A stretch of DNA of 64,000 nt, from assembly GCF_014930455.1 (NCBI RefSeq), contig NZ_JAAIYO010000001.1:682001-746000 (forward strand), given 5' to 3'. Positions within the stretch are counted from its first letter, which is position 1. Every line of letters starts with the position of its first letter. The stretch is from Corallococcus soli (GTDB taxonomy: Bacteria > Myxococcota > Myxococcia > Myxococcales > Myxococcaceae). The translations under genes and the position numbers were made by a program. Below the pieces are notes generated by a model that worked only from the letters and a program-made list of their open reading frames with translations, made no database searches and was not told the DNA's origin. Below, in pieces: positions 55,363 through 64,000 of this stretch.

Positions 55363-56433
55363 GTGAGCAACGTGCACCACGAAGTGGCCCTGGCGGGGCC
55401 GTTGGCCGTCGTACCCGGAGGCCAGACAGCCGAACCGGGCGTCTGGAGGCGCAGGCTGCTGACGGTGCTCAAGCCCGTCTTCGCGCTCGGCGGCCTGGGC
55501 ATGCTGACGGCGATGGTGAACAAGGCGGGCGCCAGTGAGCTGAAGACCACGCTCCTGGCCGCGCTGCCGCTGTTGCCCTGGGTGGTGCTCATCGAAATGG
55601 GACGGCAGGGCTGCGACGCGGCGGCGACGCGCCTGTCCTACGGTGCCCGCGCGGGCCAGGTGCCGCTGTCGGTGCTGGTGCGCGCGCAACTGATTGGCAC
55701 GGCGGTGTCGAGCATGGCGCCCGCGGGCCGCGCGGCGGCGGAGGCGACGAAGGCGACGCTGCTCACGCCCTACACGGGGGGCGCGGCGGCGACGGCGGCG
55801 GCGGCCACGTCCCAGGCGGCGTCCCTGGGGGCCGGAGGGCTCGTCTCCTTTCCGTGCGCGGTGGCGTCCTACCTGATGACGGGCTGGTCCGCGTTCACGG
55901 TGGCCATGGTGGTGCACGGCTTCGTGCTGTTGCTGGCGTCCCTGGGCGTGCGCGCGGGCCTGCGCGCGAAGCGGCTGGGCGCGTGGGTGCAGCGCCGGTG
56001 CGGGAAGTGGGGCGCGCACGCGGAGTCGTTCCAGGCGTCGCTGTGCGCCGGAGGGCTGTGCCCGTGGCGGCCCATGCTGGTCTTCCTGGGCAGCCGCGCG
56101 TTGCAGGTGATTCAGTACGCGGTGCTGGCGCACGCGGTGGGCATCGACGCGACGGTGGTGCAGGCGCTCTTCACGCAGGGGCTCTACCTGGTGGCGCTGG
56201 CCCTGGGCTCGCTGGTGCCGGGACAGGTGGGCGTGACGGACGGCATGTTCACCCTGGCGGCGGGCGCGATGGGGACGTCCGCGGCGAAGGCGATGTCCAT
56301 CGCGCTGCTCGCGCACACGGTGCAGGCGGTGTTCGTGCTGGTGGGCGCGCTCACGCCGCTGGTGTGGCGGAGCCGGAAGGTGACGGTGGCGCAGGTGGTG
56401 CCGCAGGCCGTACCCGCACCGGCGTGCCGCTGA
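55363..56433 (+). CDS. Lysylphosphatidylglycerol synthase TM-domain/flippase-like membrane protein
   Basis: The 356-residue protein has about eight membrane helices, e.g. VFALGGLGMLTAMVNKAG, LLAALPLLPWVVLIEMG and the C-terminal SLVPGQVGVTDGMFTLAAGA. The last block, with its conserved G-x-x-E/D pattern, is characteristic of the UPF0104/AglD-like LPG-synthase transmembrane family. Members take part in lipid-linked substrate handling; exact substrate unknown. The 3' end overlaps the convergent molybdopterin gene by 83 bases. Confidence 0.8.
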   Translation: MSNVHHEVALAGPLAVVPGGQTAEPGVWRRRLLTVLKPVFALGGLGMLTAMVNKAGASELKTTLLAALPLLPWVVLIEMGRQGCDAAATRLSYGARAGQVPLSVLVRAQLIGTAVSSMAPAGRAAAEATKATLLTPYTGGAAATAAAATSQAASLGAGGLVSFPCAVASYLMTGWSAFTVAMVVHGFVLLLASLGVRAGLRAKRLGAWVQRRCGKWGAHAESFQASLCAGGLCPWRPMLVFLGSRALQVIQYAVLAHAVGIDATVVQALFTQGLYLVALALGSLVPGQVGVTDGMFTLAAGAMGTSAAKAMSIALLAHTVQAVFVLVGALTPLVWRSRKVTVAQVVPQAVPAPACR

Positions 56434-58576
56434 ACGCGGCGTTGCCGCTGACGGCGTCCAAAGCCTGCTCATCCGTGAGGTCGTTGATGCTGGCGCCCGC
56501 GTGCGCGCCAGCCACCTGCATGCGGATGCCCGAGCGCTGGTGGCCGTAGCCGTGCGGCAGGCTGACGACGCCGGGCATGACGTCGGCGGTGATGGCCACG
56601 GGCACGGTGATTTCACCCACGCGGGAGCGGATGGTGGCGTCCACGCCGTCGGTGAGGCCCAGGCGCGAGGCGTCGTCCGGGTGGACCATGAGGGTGCAGC
56701 GGGGCCGGCCCTTCACGAGCCCCGGCACGTTGTGCATCCAGGAGTTGTTGTCGCGAAGGTGCCGCCGGCCAATGAGCAGCAGTTCGCCGTCGCCAGGCGC
56801 CGCGTCGTCGGGGAACGCCGCACGGAGCCGGGCCACGTCCGCCACGAGCAGCTCCGGCGCCAGCTGGATGCGCTTGGAGCGGTGGCGCAGGCGGCCGGGG
56901 AGGGAAGGCTTCAAGGGTCCCAGGTCGATGCCGTGAGGCGAGGCGCGGAGCTTCGCGAGCGACAGGCCATCCTTCTTGAGCGGATGGAAGCGCGAGCCAT
57001 ACGGCCCCATGCGCAGGCCCAGGTCGAGCAGGCGCTCCGGCCCCAGGCGCTTGAGGGTCTGGTACTGGAGGGTGGCGCGGGCGGTGCGGCCGTGGCGCAG
57101 CGTCTCCAGGCGGTGCTGGAGCTCCAGGAGGATTTCCCAGTCCTGGCGGGACTCCGGGCCGGGGGCGAACACGGGCGGTGAGTACCTGGCCGTGTTGCGC
57201 ACGGCGAGCGCGTGGAAGACGAGGTCGTAGTGCCCGCGCTCCAGCACGGACGCGGGCGGCAGGATGTAGTGGGCGTGCCGGGTGGTCTCGTTGAGGTAGG
57301 GGTCCACGCTCACCATGAGGTCCAGCTGTGACAGCGCGGTGTCCAACTGGGTGCCATTGGGCGTGGACAGCACGGGGTTGCCGGCCACGGTGATGAGCGC
57401 GCGGATGCGGCCGTCGCCCGGCGTGAGGATCTCCTCCGCGAGCACGGCCACGGGCAGCTCACCGGAGGACTCCGGCAGGCCCCGCACGCGGCTCTTCCAG
57501 CGGCCATGGCTGCCAGGGCTCACGCCCAGCGCGCGAGGCCCTCCGATGAGGTCGAACGCCGGCAGCGTGAAGAGCGCGCCGCCCTCCCGGTCCAGGTTGC
57601 CGGTGACGACGTTGAGGACGTTGATGAGCCATTGGCAGAGCGAGCCAAAGGGCTGCGTGGACACGCCGACGCGGCCGTAGCAGACGGCGCCTTCCGCCGC
57701 GAGGAAGTCCCGGGCGATGCCGCGAAGCACGTCCGGCGCGATGCCGGTGTGCGGGGCCGTCCTCTCCGGAGGGAAGTCGCGGACGAGCGGCATGACGGTG
57801 TCCAGGCCGTCCACGAACGCGGCGAGCCGCCCCATGCGGTGCGTGCCTTCTCCCAGGACGACGTGCAGCAGGGAGAAGAGGGCGAGCGCGTCGGTGCCAG
57901 GGCGGACGAAGACGTGCTGATCGGCGATGCCCGCCGTCTCCGTGCGGCGCGGGTCGATGACGACGACCTTGCCGCCGCGCTCCTGGATGGCGCGGAGGCG
58001 GGCGCGGACATCCGGCGCGGTCATCAGGCTGCCATTGGACGCCACGGGATTGGCGCCCAGCATGAGCATGTACCGGGTGCGGTCGATGTCCGGGATGGGG
58101 ACGAGCAGCTGGTGGCCGAACATGAAGTGGGCGACGAGCTGGTGGGGGAGCTGGTCGACGGAGGTGGCGGAGAACCGGTTGCGCGAGCGCAGCGAGCGCA
58201 GCAGGCCGGGGCCGAACATCATCGCGCCCAGGTTGTGGACGTTGGGGTTGCCCAGGTAGGCGCCCACGCAGTGGGGGCCGTGCTCCTGCTGGAGTGCGTG
58301 CAGGCGCCGGGTGATGTCGCTGAGCGCATCCTCCCAGGACACGCGCTCCCAGCCGGAGGCGGTGCGCTTCATGGGATGGCGCAGGCGGTCCGGGTCCTCG
58401 TGCAGGTCGCGCAGGGCCACGGCCTTGGGACAGACGTGGCCCCGGCTGAACGGGTCCGCGTCGTCACCCTTGATGGACGTGATGCGTCCATCAGCCACCT
58501 CGATGCGCACCCCGCACATCGCTTCGCAGAGGTTGCAGGTGCGGAAGTGGACCTGGGGCGGGGCCGAAGCGCTCAT
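56351..58576 (-). CDS. Molybdopterin-dependent oxidoreductase with 4Fe-4S cluster
   Basis: The 741-residue protein has an N-terminal cluster motif CNLCEAMCG (~14-21) with a fourth Cys in GHVCPKA (~49), matching the DMSO-reductase superfamily. Molybdopterin-binding landmarks follow: LGNPNVHNLGAMMFG, MLMLGANPVASNG, VVVIDPRRTET. The C-terminal domain has GRRHLRDNNSWMHN and VSLPHGYGHQRSG. No Tat signal was seen, so it is probably cytoplasmic; the electron acceptor is unknown. The Pro/Ala-rich tail is the part overlapping the neighbouring gene. Confidence 0.92.
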   Translation of the reverse strand: MSASAPPQVHFRTCNLCEAMCGVRIEVADGRITSIKGDDADPFSRGHVCPKAVALRDLHEDPDRLRHPMKRTASGWERVSWEDALSDITRRLHALQQEHGPHCVGAYLGNPNVHNLGAMMFGPGLLRSLRSRNRFSATSVDQLPHQLVAHFMFGHQLLVPIPDIDRTRYMLMLGANPVASNGSLMTAPDVRARLRAIQERGGKVVVIDPRRTETAGIADQHVFVRPGTDALALFSLLHVVLGEGTHRMGRLAAFVDGLDTVMPLVRDFPPERTAPHTGIAPDVLRGIARDFLAAEGAVCYGRVGVSTQPFGSLCQWLINVLNVVTGNLDREGGALFTLPAFDLIGGPRALGVSPGSHGRWKSRVRGLPESSGELPVAVLAEEILTPGDGRIRALITVAGNPVLSTPNGTQLDTALSQLDLMVSVDPYLNETTRHAHYILPPASVLERGHYDLVFHALAVRNTARYSPPVFAPGPESRQDWEILLELQHRLETLRHGRTARATLQYQTLKRLGPERLLDLGLRMGPYGSRFHPLKKDGLSLAKLRASPHGIDLGPLKPSLPGRLRHRSKRIQLAPELLVADVARLRAAFPDDAAPGDGELLLIGRRHLRDNNSWMHNVPGLVKGRPRCTLMVHPDDASRLGLTDGVDATIRSRVGEITVPVAITADVMPGVVSLPHGYGHQRSGIRMQVAGAHAGASINDLTDEQALDAVSGNAAFSGTPVRVRPAAPPAPPSPSGSATPAA

Positions 58577-58776
58577 GGGGGGAACCTACCTGGAGTGCGG
58601 GGTCGGGGGGACCCGGGGGCATGGGAGCAAGCGTGCCCTGAAGTCCCCGGCCAACCCCTTCGCGACGCGTCAAGCGCGGGTCCTGAAACAGCGTGCGTCA
58701 GCTTCTTGACGCTCCAAGTCCGCGCGGCGTGGAGGCTCGCCTTGTGCACCCGTACCCGGGTACATATCCCTCCACG

Positions 58777-61700
58777 ATGCACACGCCTCCGAGGAAGCTC
58801 GCATGGCTTGCCGGTGGGGGCGAGATGGCCTCCCTCATCGCGTCGCTGGACTGGTCGGATTCACCGCTGGGCCCCATTGAGTCGTGGCCCCAGAGCCTGC
58901 GCACGACCGTGAGCCTCTGCCTCGCGTCGAACTTCCCCATCAACATCATCTGGGGGAACGGCCACAATCAAATCTACAACGATGGCTACCGCGGGGTCTG
59001 CGGCGCGGCGCACCCGCGCGCCATGGGGGAGAACTACCGCGTGACGTGGGCCTCCGCGTGGCCTGCCATTGGCGAGCCCTTCGAGCGGGCCCTGGCGGGG
59101 GAGACGTCCTACCTCGAAAACCAGCGGATGTTCCTCGAACGCAATGGCTACCCGGAGGAGACCTTCTTCACCTTCTCCTCCAGCCCCATCCGCGACGAGC
59201 TCGGCAAGGTGGTGGGCATCTTCCATCCGGTGACGGAGACCACCGCCACGATGCTTGCCCAGCGACGGACGCGGGCGCTGCGCGACGTGGCCGACCGAGC
59301 CGGAAAGGCCCTGGTGTTCGACGAGGCGTGCGACCTGCTCCTCGCGACGCTCGGGACGTATGCCTTTGATGTGCCCCTCGCGCTCCTCTACGTGACGACG
59401 CCGGACGGGACCCAGGCCCGGCTGCGGGGAAGCAGTGGCACCCAGGCGGGGGGGCCGCTCGCGCCCGAAGTCCTCTGGCTCACGGGCGAGGCTGGGGAGG
59501 GTGGCTGGCCGCTCGCACGCGCGGCGCGCAGCGGCCGGGTGGAGATGCTGACGGACCTGGAGACCCGGTTCGGCCAGGTCTCCGCGGGCCCGTATCCAGA
59601 GCCGCTCCAGAAGGCCTTCGTCCTGCCGGTCCGGGTCGCGGGCGTGGAGCTGCCGCTGGGGTTCCTCGTCATCGGGACGAGCCAGCGGCTTCCGTTCGAC
59701 GAGGCCTACCGGAACTTCGTGGAGATGCTGGGCGGGGCGGCGAGCGCGGCCCTGGGCAACGCACGCGCCTACGAGGCCGAGCGGCGCAGGGCCGAGGCGC
59801 TGGCGGAGATCGATCAGGCCAAGACGGCCTTCTTCAGCAACGTGAGCCACGAGTTCCGCACGCCGCTCACGTTGATGCTCGGGCCCGTGGAGGACCTGCT
59901 GGCCGGGCGCCTGGGGCAACTGCCGACAGAGGCGCACGGCGAGCTGGAGGTCGTGCACCGCAACGCGCTGCGCCTGCTCAAGCTGGTGAACGCGCTGCTC
60001 GACTTCTCCCGCATCGAGGCCGGTCGCGCCAGGGCGTCGGTGGAGCCCACCGACCTGTCCGCGCTCACCCGCGACATCGCGAGCGCGTTCCGCTCCGCCG
60101 TGGAGCGCGCCGGCATGCGCCTGGTGGTGGACGCGGAGCCGCTCGGGGAGCCGGTGCTCGTGGACCGGGAGATGTGGGAGAAGATCGTCCTCAACCTCGT
60201 GTCCAACGCGTTCAAGTTCACCCACGCGGGGGAGATCCGCGTGGAGGTGAAGCCGGACGGGGGCTTCGCGCGGCTGTCGGTGCGGGACACCGGCATCGGC
60301 ATCCCGGAGGGCGAGCTGGGGCGCGTGTTCCAGCGCTTCCACCGGGTGCAGGAGGCGAAGGGGCGCACCCACGAGGGCAGCGGCATCGGGCTCGCGCTCG
60401 TGCAGGACCTGGCGAAGCTGCATGGGGGCTCCGTGGAGGTGCGCAGCGTCGTCGGAGAGGGCTCCACCTTCACGGTCCGCGTGCCGCTCGGAAATGCCTA
60501 CTGGATGGGGACGCCGGCCATCGACGCTGGCGAGTCACTTCCCGCCAACCCGATGCGCGTCGAGGCGTTCGTCGAGGAGTCGCTGCGCTGGCTGGCGAAC
60601 CCCGCAGCGGAAGCCCTTCCCCCGGTGGAGGCTGGTGGTGCACCGGTGCCCGCGCGTGCTCCGGAGGCGGGGGTGAGCGGGGCCCGTCCCCGGGTCCTGC
60701 TCGCGGACGACAACGCGGACATGCGCGACTACGTCCGTCGCCTCCTGTCACACCGCTATCAGGTGACGGCGGTCTCGAACGGGGCGGAGGCGCTGCGTCT
60801 GGCGCGGGAGTCCAGGCCGGACCTCGTGCTGTCGGACGTGATGATGCCGGTGATGGATGGCATCGAGCTGGTGCGGCAGCTCCGCGCGGACGAAGCGCTG
60901 CGCACGGTGCCCATCATCCTGCTGTCCGCCCGCGCGGGCGAGGAAGAGACGGCGAGCGGGCTGGAGCTGGGCGCGGACGACTACCTGACGAAGCCCTTCG
61001 CGGCCCGGGAGCTGCTGGCCCGGGTGCAGGCGCAGCTCACCATGGCGGCCATGCGGCTGCGGGCGGCCGAGCAGGAGGAGCAGGCGGCGCTCCTCGCGCA
61101 GCAGCAGCGGTGGCTGGAGGCGGTGCTGGACCGGCTGCCCACGCCCACGCTGCTCGTGGACCCGGACTCGCGCCGCTTCACCTTCGCGAACCACGCCGCG
61201 CAGGAGCTCGCGGATGGAGATTTCCCGGGCGGGCTCGGGGACGCGGAGCAGGGCGCTGCCTTCCGCCTCACCGACGAAACCGAGGCGCCGTTCGACCTGG
61301 CGCGAGCGCTGGATGCGCCGGTCCGCGACCTGGAGGCCGTGGGCCACTCCCCGGCCGGGCGGCTCCACCTCGTGGTCGACTCCGACTTCGTGCCGGCCAT
61401 CGGGCAGCAGCCGTCGCGCACCATCCTCACGCTCCGGGACATCTCCCGGCTCAAGCAGGCGGAGCACGATCTGAAGGTGCTGCTGGGCGCGCGCGACGAG
61501 TTCCTGTCCATCGCCTCGCACGAGCTGAAGACGCCCATCACCTCCCTGCGGATGCAGTTGCAGATGACCGAGCGGAACGTGAAGCCCGCGGAGGGTCGTG
61601 TCCCGAGCCCGGAGAAGCTGGCGAAGGCGATGCGCATCTCGCTGCTCCAGGTGGACCGGCTGACGAGCCTCGTGGACGACCTGCTGGACGTGGCGCGCAT

Positions 61701-62211
61701 CCGCACGGGCACGCTCGAACTCACATTCCAGGAGGTCGACCTGTCCCTGCTCGTCTCCGAGGTGCTGGAGCGCCTCTCCGGGCAGTTGGAGCAGGCCGGC
61801 TGTCGGGTGCGGCTGGACGTTCCGTCCCTCATCGTAGGGGTGTGGGATGGGCATCGGCTGGAGCAGGTGCTGACGAACCTCCTCTGCAACGCGCTGAAGT
61901 ACGCGCCGGGCACGCCGCTGGAGGTGCGGGCCGAAGAGCAGGGGGACTCCGTGCGTCTGGAGGTGCGGGACCAGGGCCCCGGGGTCCCGCCAGCGCAGCG
62001 TGAGAGCATCTTCGACCGCTTCGACCGGGGGCTCGCATCCCGCAACGCGGGAGGACTGGGATTGGGCCTCTTCATCTCCAAGCAGATTGTCGCGGCCCAC
62101 CGAGGGACCATCTCCGTGGAGGAGTCGCCCGGCGGGGGCGCGTGCTTCGTGATCCGCCTGCCCCGTGATGCCGCGCGAGCACAGGTCGGGGAACAGGAGC
62201 TCCGGGCGTGA
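58777..62211 (+). CDS. Hybrid histidine kinase with two kinase modules and a central receiver
   Basis: The 1144-residue protein starts at ATG 58777; an upstream in-frame extension is not protein-like. Order: PAS-like domain (~20-160), GAF-like (~170-330), HisKA with His358 in NVSHEFRTPLT, a HATPase (NLVSNAFKF, DTGIGIP), a receiver (VLLADDNADMR, Asp687 in LSDVMMPVMDG, KPF) and a PAS-like segment (~780-890). A second HisKA (His915 in IASHELKTPIT) and a second HATPase (NLLCNALKYAPG) end it. There is no membrane span, so the sensor is cytoplasmic. It suggests internal phosphorelay from kinase 1 to the receiver. GTGA overlap joins it to the next gene. Confidence 0.93.
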   Translation: MHTPPRKLAWLAGGGEMASLIASLDWSDSPLGPIESWPQSLRTTVSLCLASNFPINIIWGNGHNQIYNDGYRGVCGAAHPRAMGENYRVTWASAWPAIGEPFERALAGETSYLENQRMFLERNGYPEETFFTFSSSPIRDELGKVVGIFHPVTETTATMLAQRRTRALRDVADRAGKALVFDEACDLLLATLGTYAFDVPLALLYVTTPDGTQARLRGSSGTQAGGPLAPEVLWLTGEAGEGGWPLARAARSGRVEMLTDLETRFGQVSAGPYPEPLQKAFVLPVRVAGVELPLGFLVIGTSQRLPFDEAYRNFVEMLGGAASAALGNARAYEAERRRAEALAEIDQAKTAFFSNVSHEFRTPLTLMLGPVEDLLAGRLGQLPTEAHGELEVVHRNALRLLKLVNALLDFSRIEAGRARASVEPTDLSALTRDIASAFRSAVERAGMRLVVDAEPLGEPVLVDREMWEKIVLNLVSNAFKFTHAGEIRVEVKPDGGFARLSVRDTGIGIPEGELGRVFQRFHRVQEAKGRTHEGSGIGLALVQDLAKLHGGSVEVRSVVGEGSTFTVRVPLGNAYWMGTPAIDAGESLPANPMRVEAFVEESLRWLANPAAEALPPVEAGGAPVPARAPEAGVSGARPRVLLADDNADMRDYVRRLLSHRYQVTAVSNGAEALRLARESRPDLVLSDVMMPVMDGIELVRQLRADEALRTVPIILLSARAGEEETASGLELGADDYLTKPFAARELLARVQAQLTMAAMRLRAAEQEEQAALLAQQQRWLEAVLDRLPTPTLLVDPDSRRFTFANHAAQELADGDFPGGLGDAEQGAAFRLTDETEAPFDLARALDAPVRDLEAVGHSPAGRLHLVVDSDFVPAIGQQPSRTILTLRDISRLKQAEHDLKVLLGARDEFLSIASHELKTPITSLRMQLQMTERNVKPAEGRVPSPEKLAKAMRISLLQVDRLTSLVDDLLDVARIRTGTLELTFQEVDLSLLVSEVLERLSGQLEQAGCRVRLDVPSLIVGVWDGHRLEQVLTNLLCNALKYAPGTPLEVRAEEQGDSVRLEVRDQGPGVPPAQRESIFDRFDRGLASRNAGGLGLGLFISKQIVAAHRGTISVEESPGGGACFVIRLPRDAARAQVGEQELRA

Positions 62212-62576
62212 GCCATCGCATCCTGGTGGTGGAGGATGACTTCTACATCCGGGAGTCCATCCGTGAGCTGTTGCAGGAGGAGGGGCACACGGTCTTCTGC
62301 GCGGAGAACGGGGCCCAGGCGCTGGCCGCGCTGGAGACGCTCCAGCCGCCACCCGAGCTCATCCTCCTGGACCTGATGATGCCGGTGAAGGACGGCTTCC
62401 AGTTCCGCGCCGAGCAGCGGGCCGACGCGCGCTTCGCCCACATCCCGGTGGTGGTGATGAGCGCCGACCCCCAGCTCGACAGCCGCCGCGACGTCCTGAC
62501 GGCCCGCTCCTATCTGCGCAAGCCCCTGGACATCGACCAGCTGCTCGCCGCCGCAAGGGCAGCCACCGCCGCGTAG
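62208..62576 (+). CDS. Stand-alone response-regulator receiver protein
   Basis: The 122-residue CheY-like receiver has the acidic pair in VVEDDFYI, phospho-acceptor Asp in ILLDLMMPVKDG (~54), a Ser in VVMSADPQ and Lys in YLRKPLD. GTG 62208 overlaps the kinase stop. There is no output domain, so it acts by protein-protein contact or as a relay from the hybrid kinase's second module. Confidence 0.92.
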   Translation: MSHRILVVEDDFYIRESIRELLQEEGHTVFCAENGAQALAALETLQPPPELILLDLMMPVKDGFQFRAEQRADARFAHIPVVVMSADPQLDSRRDVLTARSYLRKPLDIDQLLAAARAATAA

Positions 62577-62585
62577 CAGGACCGC

Positions 62586-62604
62586 GGCCCGGAGGAAGGG
62601 GGCC
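62586..62604 (+). terminator. Weak terminator-like hairpin
   Basis: GGCCC, a nine-base loop and GGGCC followed by TTT lie ten bases after the receiver gene. The stem is short, so it is only a candidate. Confidence 0.3.
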
Positions 62605-62621
62605 TTTCGCTCACGTCACCG

Positions 62622-62639
62622 TGTTTTAAAAGTAAAACA
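62622..62639. promoter_or_regulatory. AT-rich perfect inverted repeat upstream of the discoidin lipoprotein
   Basis: TGTTTTA-AAAG-TAAAACA is a 7+7 palindrome in otherwise GC-rich DNA, 43 bases before ATG 62682. Its position and composition suit an operator overlapping or next to a promoter. No regulator is known. Confidence 0.5.
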
Positions 62640-62681
62640 GGTAATGCATGATAGGTGCTTCGTTCTCATCAGGGAGGCACC

Positions 62682-64000
62682 ATGCAGCGGTTTCAATCTC
62701 TCCTGGGCGCGCTGGCGACGTTCGCGCTCATCGGCTGTGGCGCGCCGGAAGGCGCCGGGTTCGCGGAGCAGCGTGCGGGCCTGGACGCCCCGCTGCTCAA
62801 TGTCACGCTGAACAAGCCGGCGACGGCCACGTCCTCCCAGTCGCCCTTCCAGCCGTCATATGCGGTGGATGGGAACATCACGGACGACGCCTCGCGCTGG
62901 TGTCCGGGCATCTACACCCCGACGCGGCAACTGGACATCGACCTGCAGGGCACGTTCGACCTGGTGCGGATGGAGCTCTACACCGGCTTCCGCGACACCA
63001 AGCCCATCCAGCACTATGAAATCGCCTACGACGACGGCACCGGCTGGAAGCTGATTCCGGGCGCCAGCCAGACGGCCAACGCGAGCATCGCGGTGTCCAC
63101 GACCTTCACCCAGACGGTGACGGCGAAGAAGGTGCGGCTCACCTGCCTGGATCCGCTGGCGGACAACTGCCGCGTGAAGGAGCTGTGGGTCTTCGGCTCG
63201 CCCCATGGCGGCACCGCGAACCTCGCCCCGGTGGCCAGCGCCGGGCCGGACGCGGCGCTCACCCTGCCCGCGAACAGCCTGGGCTTGAGCGGGAGCGCGA
63301 CCGACGCGGACGGGACCGTGGCCTCGCTGGCCTGGACGCAGGTGGACGGCCCCACGGCGACGTTGAGCGGCGCGAACACCGCGACGTTGAGCGTGAGCGG
63401 CCTTGTCGCCGGGGTCTCCACCTTCCGGCTCACCGCCACCGACAACCAGGGGGCCACGGGCTTTGACGACGTGCGCGTGACGGTGACGGCTCCGGCCGTG
63501 GTGACCAACGTCGCGCTCAACAAGCCGGTCTCCGCCGGCAGCAGCAGCACGACGTACGTGCCGGCGTTCGCGGTGGACGGCTCGCTCACCACGCGCTGGG
63601 AGTCGTCCTACAGCTTCCTGACGCACAACTACTTCGACGTGGACCTCCAGGGGCCGCACGAACTCCAGGGCGCGGAGCTGCAACTGTCCACCACCGCGAC
63701 CGCGGCCGCCGCGATGACGGCCTTCGAACTGCAAGCGTGGGACGGGGGCTGCTGGAAGACCATCCCCGGCACGGTGGTGGACGGCAACCCGCTGACCACC
63801 ACGTTCAGGACGCTGAGCTTCACCAGCCCGGTCATCACCACGAAGGTGCGCCTGGTGTGCAAGGACGCGCCGTACTGCCGGCTGCGGGAGTTCAAGCTGA
63901 TGGGGACGCCGAACGCCGTCCTCCCCACGGGCCCCACCACCTGCGCGGCCGGGCAGCAGACCGTGGCGCGCGGCCCCCGCTATGACGCCGCGGTGTTCCT
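62682..64000 (+). CDS. Discoidin (F5/8 type C)-domain lipoprotein, 3' end outside window
   Basis: 439 codons are visible and the frame is open to the window edge. AGGGAGG (62671-62677) lies just before ATG 62682. The lipoprotein signal ends FALIGCG. Residues ~40-180 form an F5/8C-like domain (NVTLNKPATATSSQ, YAVDGNITDDASRW, KKVRLTCLDPLADNCRVKEL), followed by a PKD/Ig-like domain (~190-275) and a second F5/8C-like domain (NVALNKPVSAGSSS, ~280-415). Such domains bind carbohydrates, so it is probably a surface polysaccharide-binding protein, possibly with an enzyme domain beyond the edge. Confidence 0.85.
   Translation, partial: MQRFQSLLGALATFALIGCGAPEGAGFAEQRAGLDAPLLNVTLNKPATATSSQSPFQPSYAVDGNITDDASRWCPGIYTPTRQLDIDLQGTFDLVRMELYTGFRDTKPIQHYEIAYDDGTGWKLIPGASQTANASIAVSTTFTQTVTAKKVRLTCLDPLADNCRVKELWVFGSPHGGTANLAPVASAGPDAALTLPANSLGLSGSATDADGTVASLAWTQVDGPTATLSGANTATLSVSGLVAGVSTFRLTATDNQGATGFDDVRVTVTAPAVVTNVALNKPVSAGSSSTTYVPAFAVDGSLTTRWESSYSFLTHNYFDVDLQGPHELQGAELQLSTTATAAAAMTAFELQAWDGGCWKTIPGTVVDGNPLTTTFRTLSFTSPVITTKVRLVCKDAPYCRLREFKLMGTPNAVLPTGPTTCAAGQQTVARGPRYDAAVF

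Overview
The window is a chromosomal segment from a high-GC myxobacterium, most likely Myxococcus/Corallococcus-like. The assignment rests on four things seen in the sequence: very strong G/C preference at third codon positions, an abundance of lipoproteins and secreted proteins, HYR, PPC and discoidin-type extracellular domains, and a large hybrid sensor kinase. No tRNA, rRNA, CRISPR array, insertion sequence or integrase was seen. Genes are densely packed on both strands and no gap exceeds about 300 bases.

Layout. 1-5213: the end of a secreted M4 metalloprotease, then a minus-strand run (small protein, acyl-CoA dehydrogenase, Cys-rich protein, repeat-bearing lipoprotein). 5452-7610: a small membrane protein and a duplicated lipoprotein cluster whose middle JAMM-like gene is broken by an in-frame TGA. 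7607-15596: an FRG-domain protein, a TPR-like lipoprotein, MFS and AEC transporters and small conserved proteins. 15697-21191: a bacterial alpha-2-macroglobulin split into two overlapping genes. 21439-24889: an EAD1-trypsin protein followed by a large coiled-coil membrane protein. 24891-33663: ordinary metabolism and envelope genes (SDRs, ZIP transporter, alpha/beta hydrolases, LysM-amidase, secreted proteins).

33908-36530: a compact five-gene operon with three small helical or acidic proteins and two single-HKD phospholipase-D-fold proteins, one carrying a ComEA-like helix-hairpin-helix. 36674-41124: a large HYR lipoprotein and a GH16 glucanase-like lipoprotein. 41155-53249: a three-gene minus-strand operon (CHAT protease, ComEC-type metallo-beta-lactamase-fold protein, 1780-residue TPR-CHAT protease), divergent from a zinc-ribbon, helical-repeat and coiled-coil protein. 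53276-58576: SDR, MDR reductase, flippase-like membrane protein and molybdopterin oxidoreductase. 58777-62576: a double-kinase hybrid histidine kinase with a coupled receiver protein. 62682-end: the start of a discoidin-domain lipoprotein, cut by the window edge.

The strongest candidates for undescribed systems are the CHAT/MBL/CHAT locus, which recalls protease-plus-MBL pairs of known conflict systems but has no visible NTPase, the two-PLD operon, and the EAD1-trypsin pair. All functional statements come from motif reading by eye; no database search was possible.
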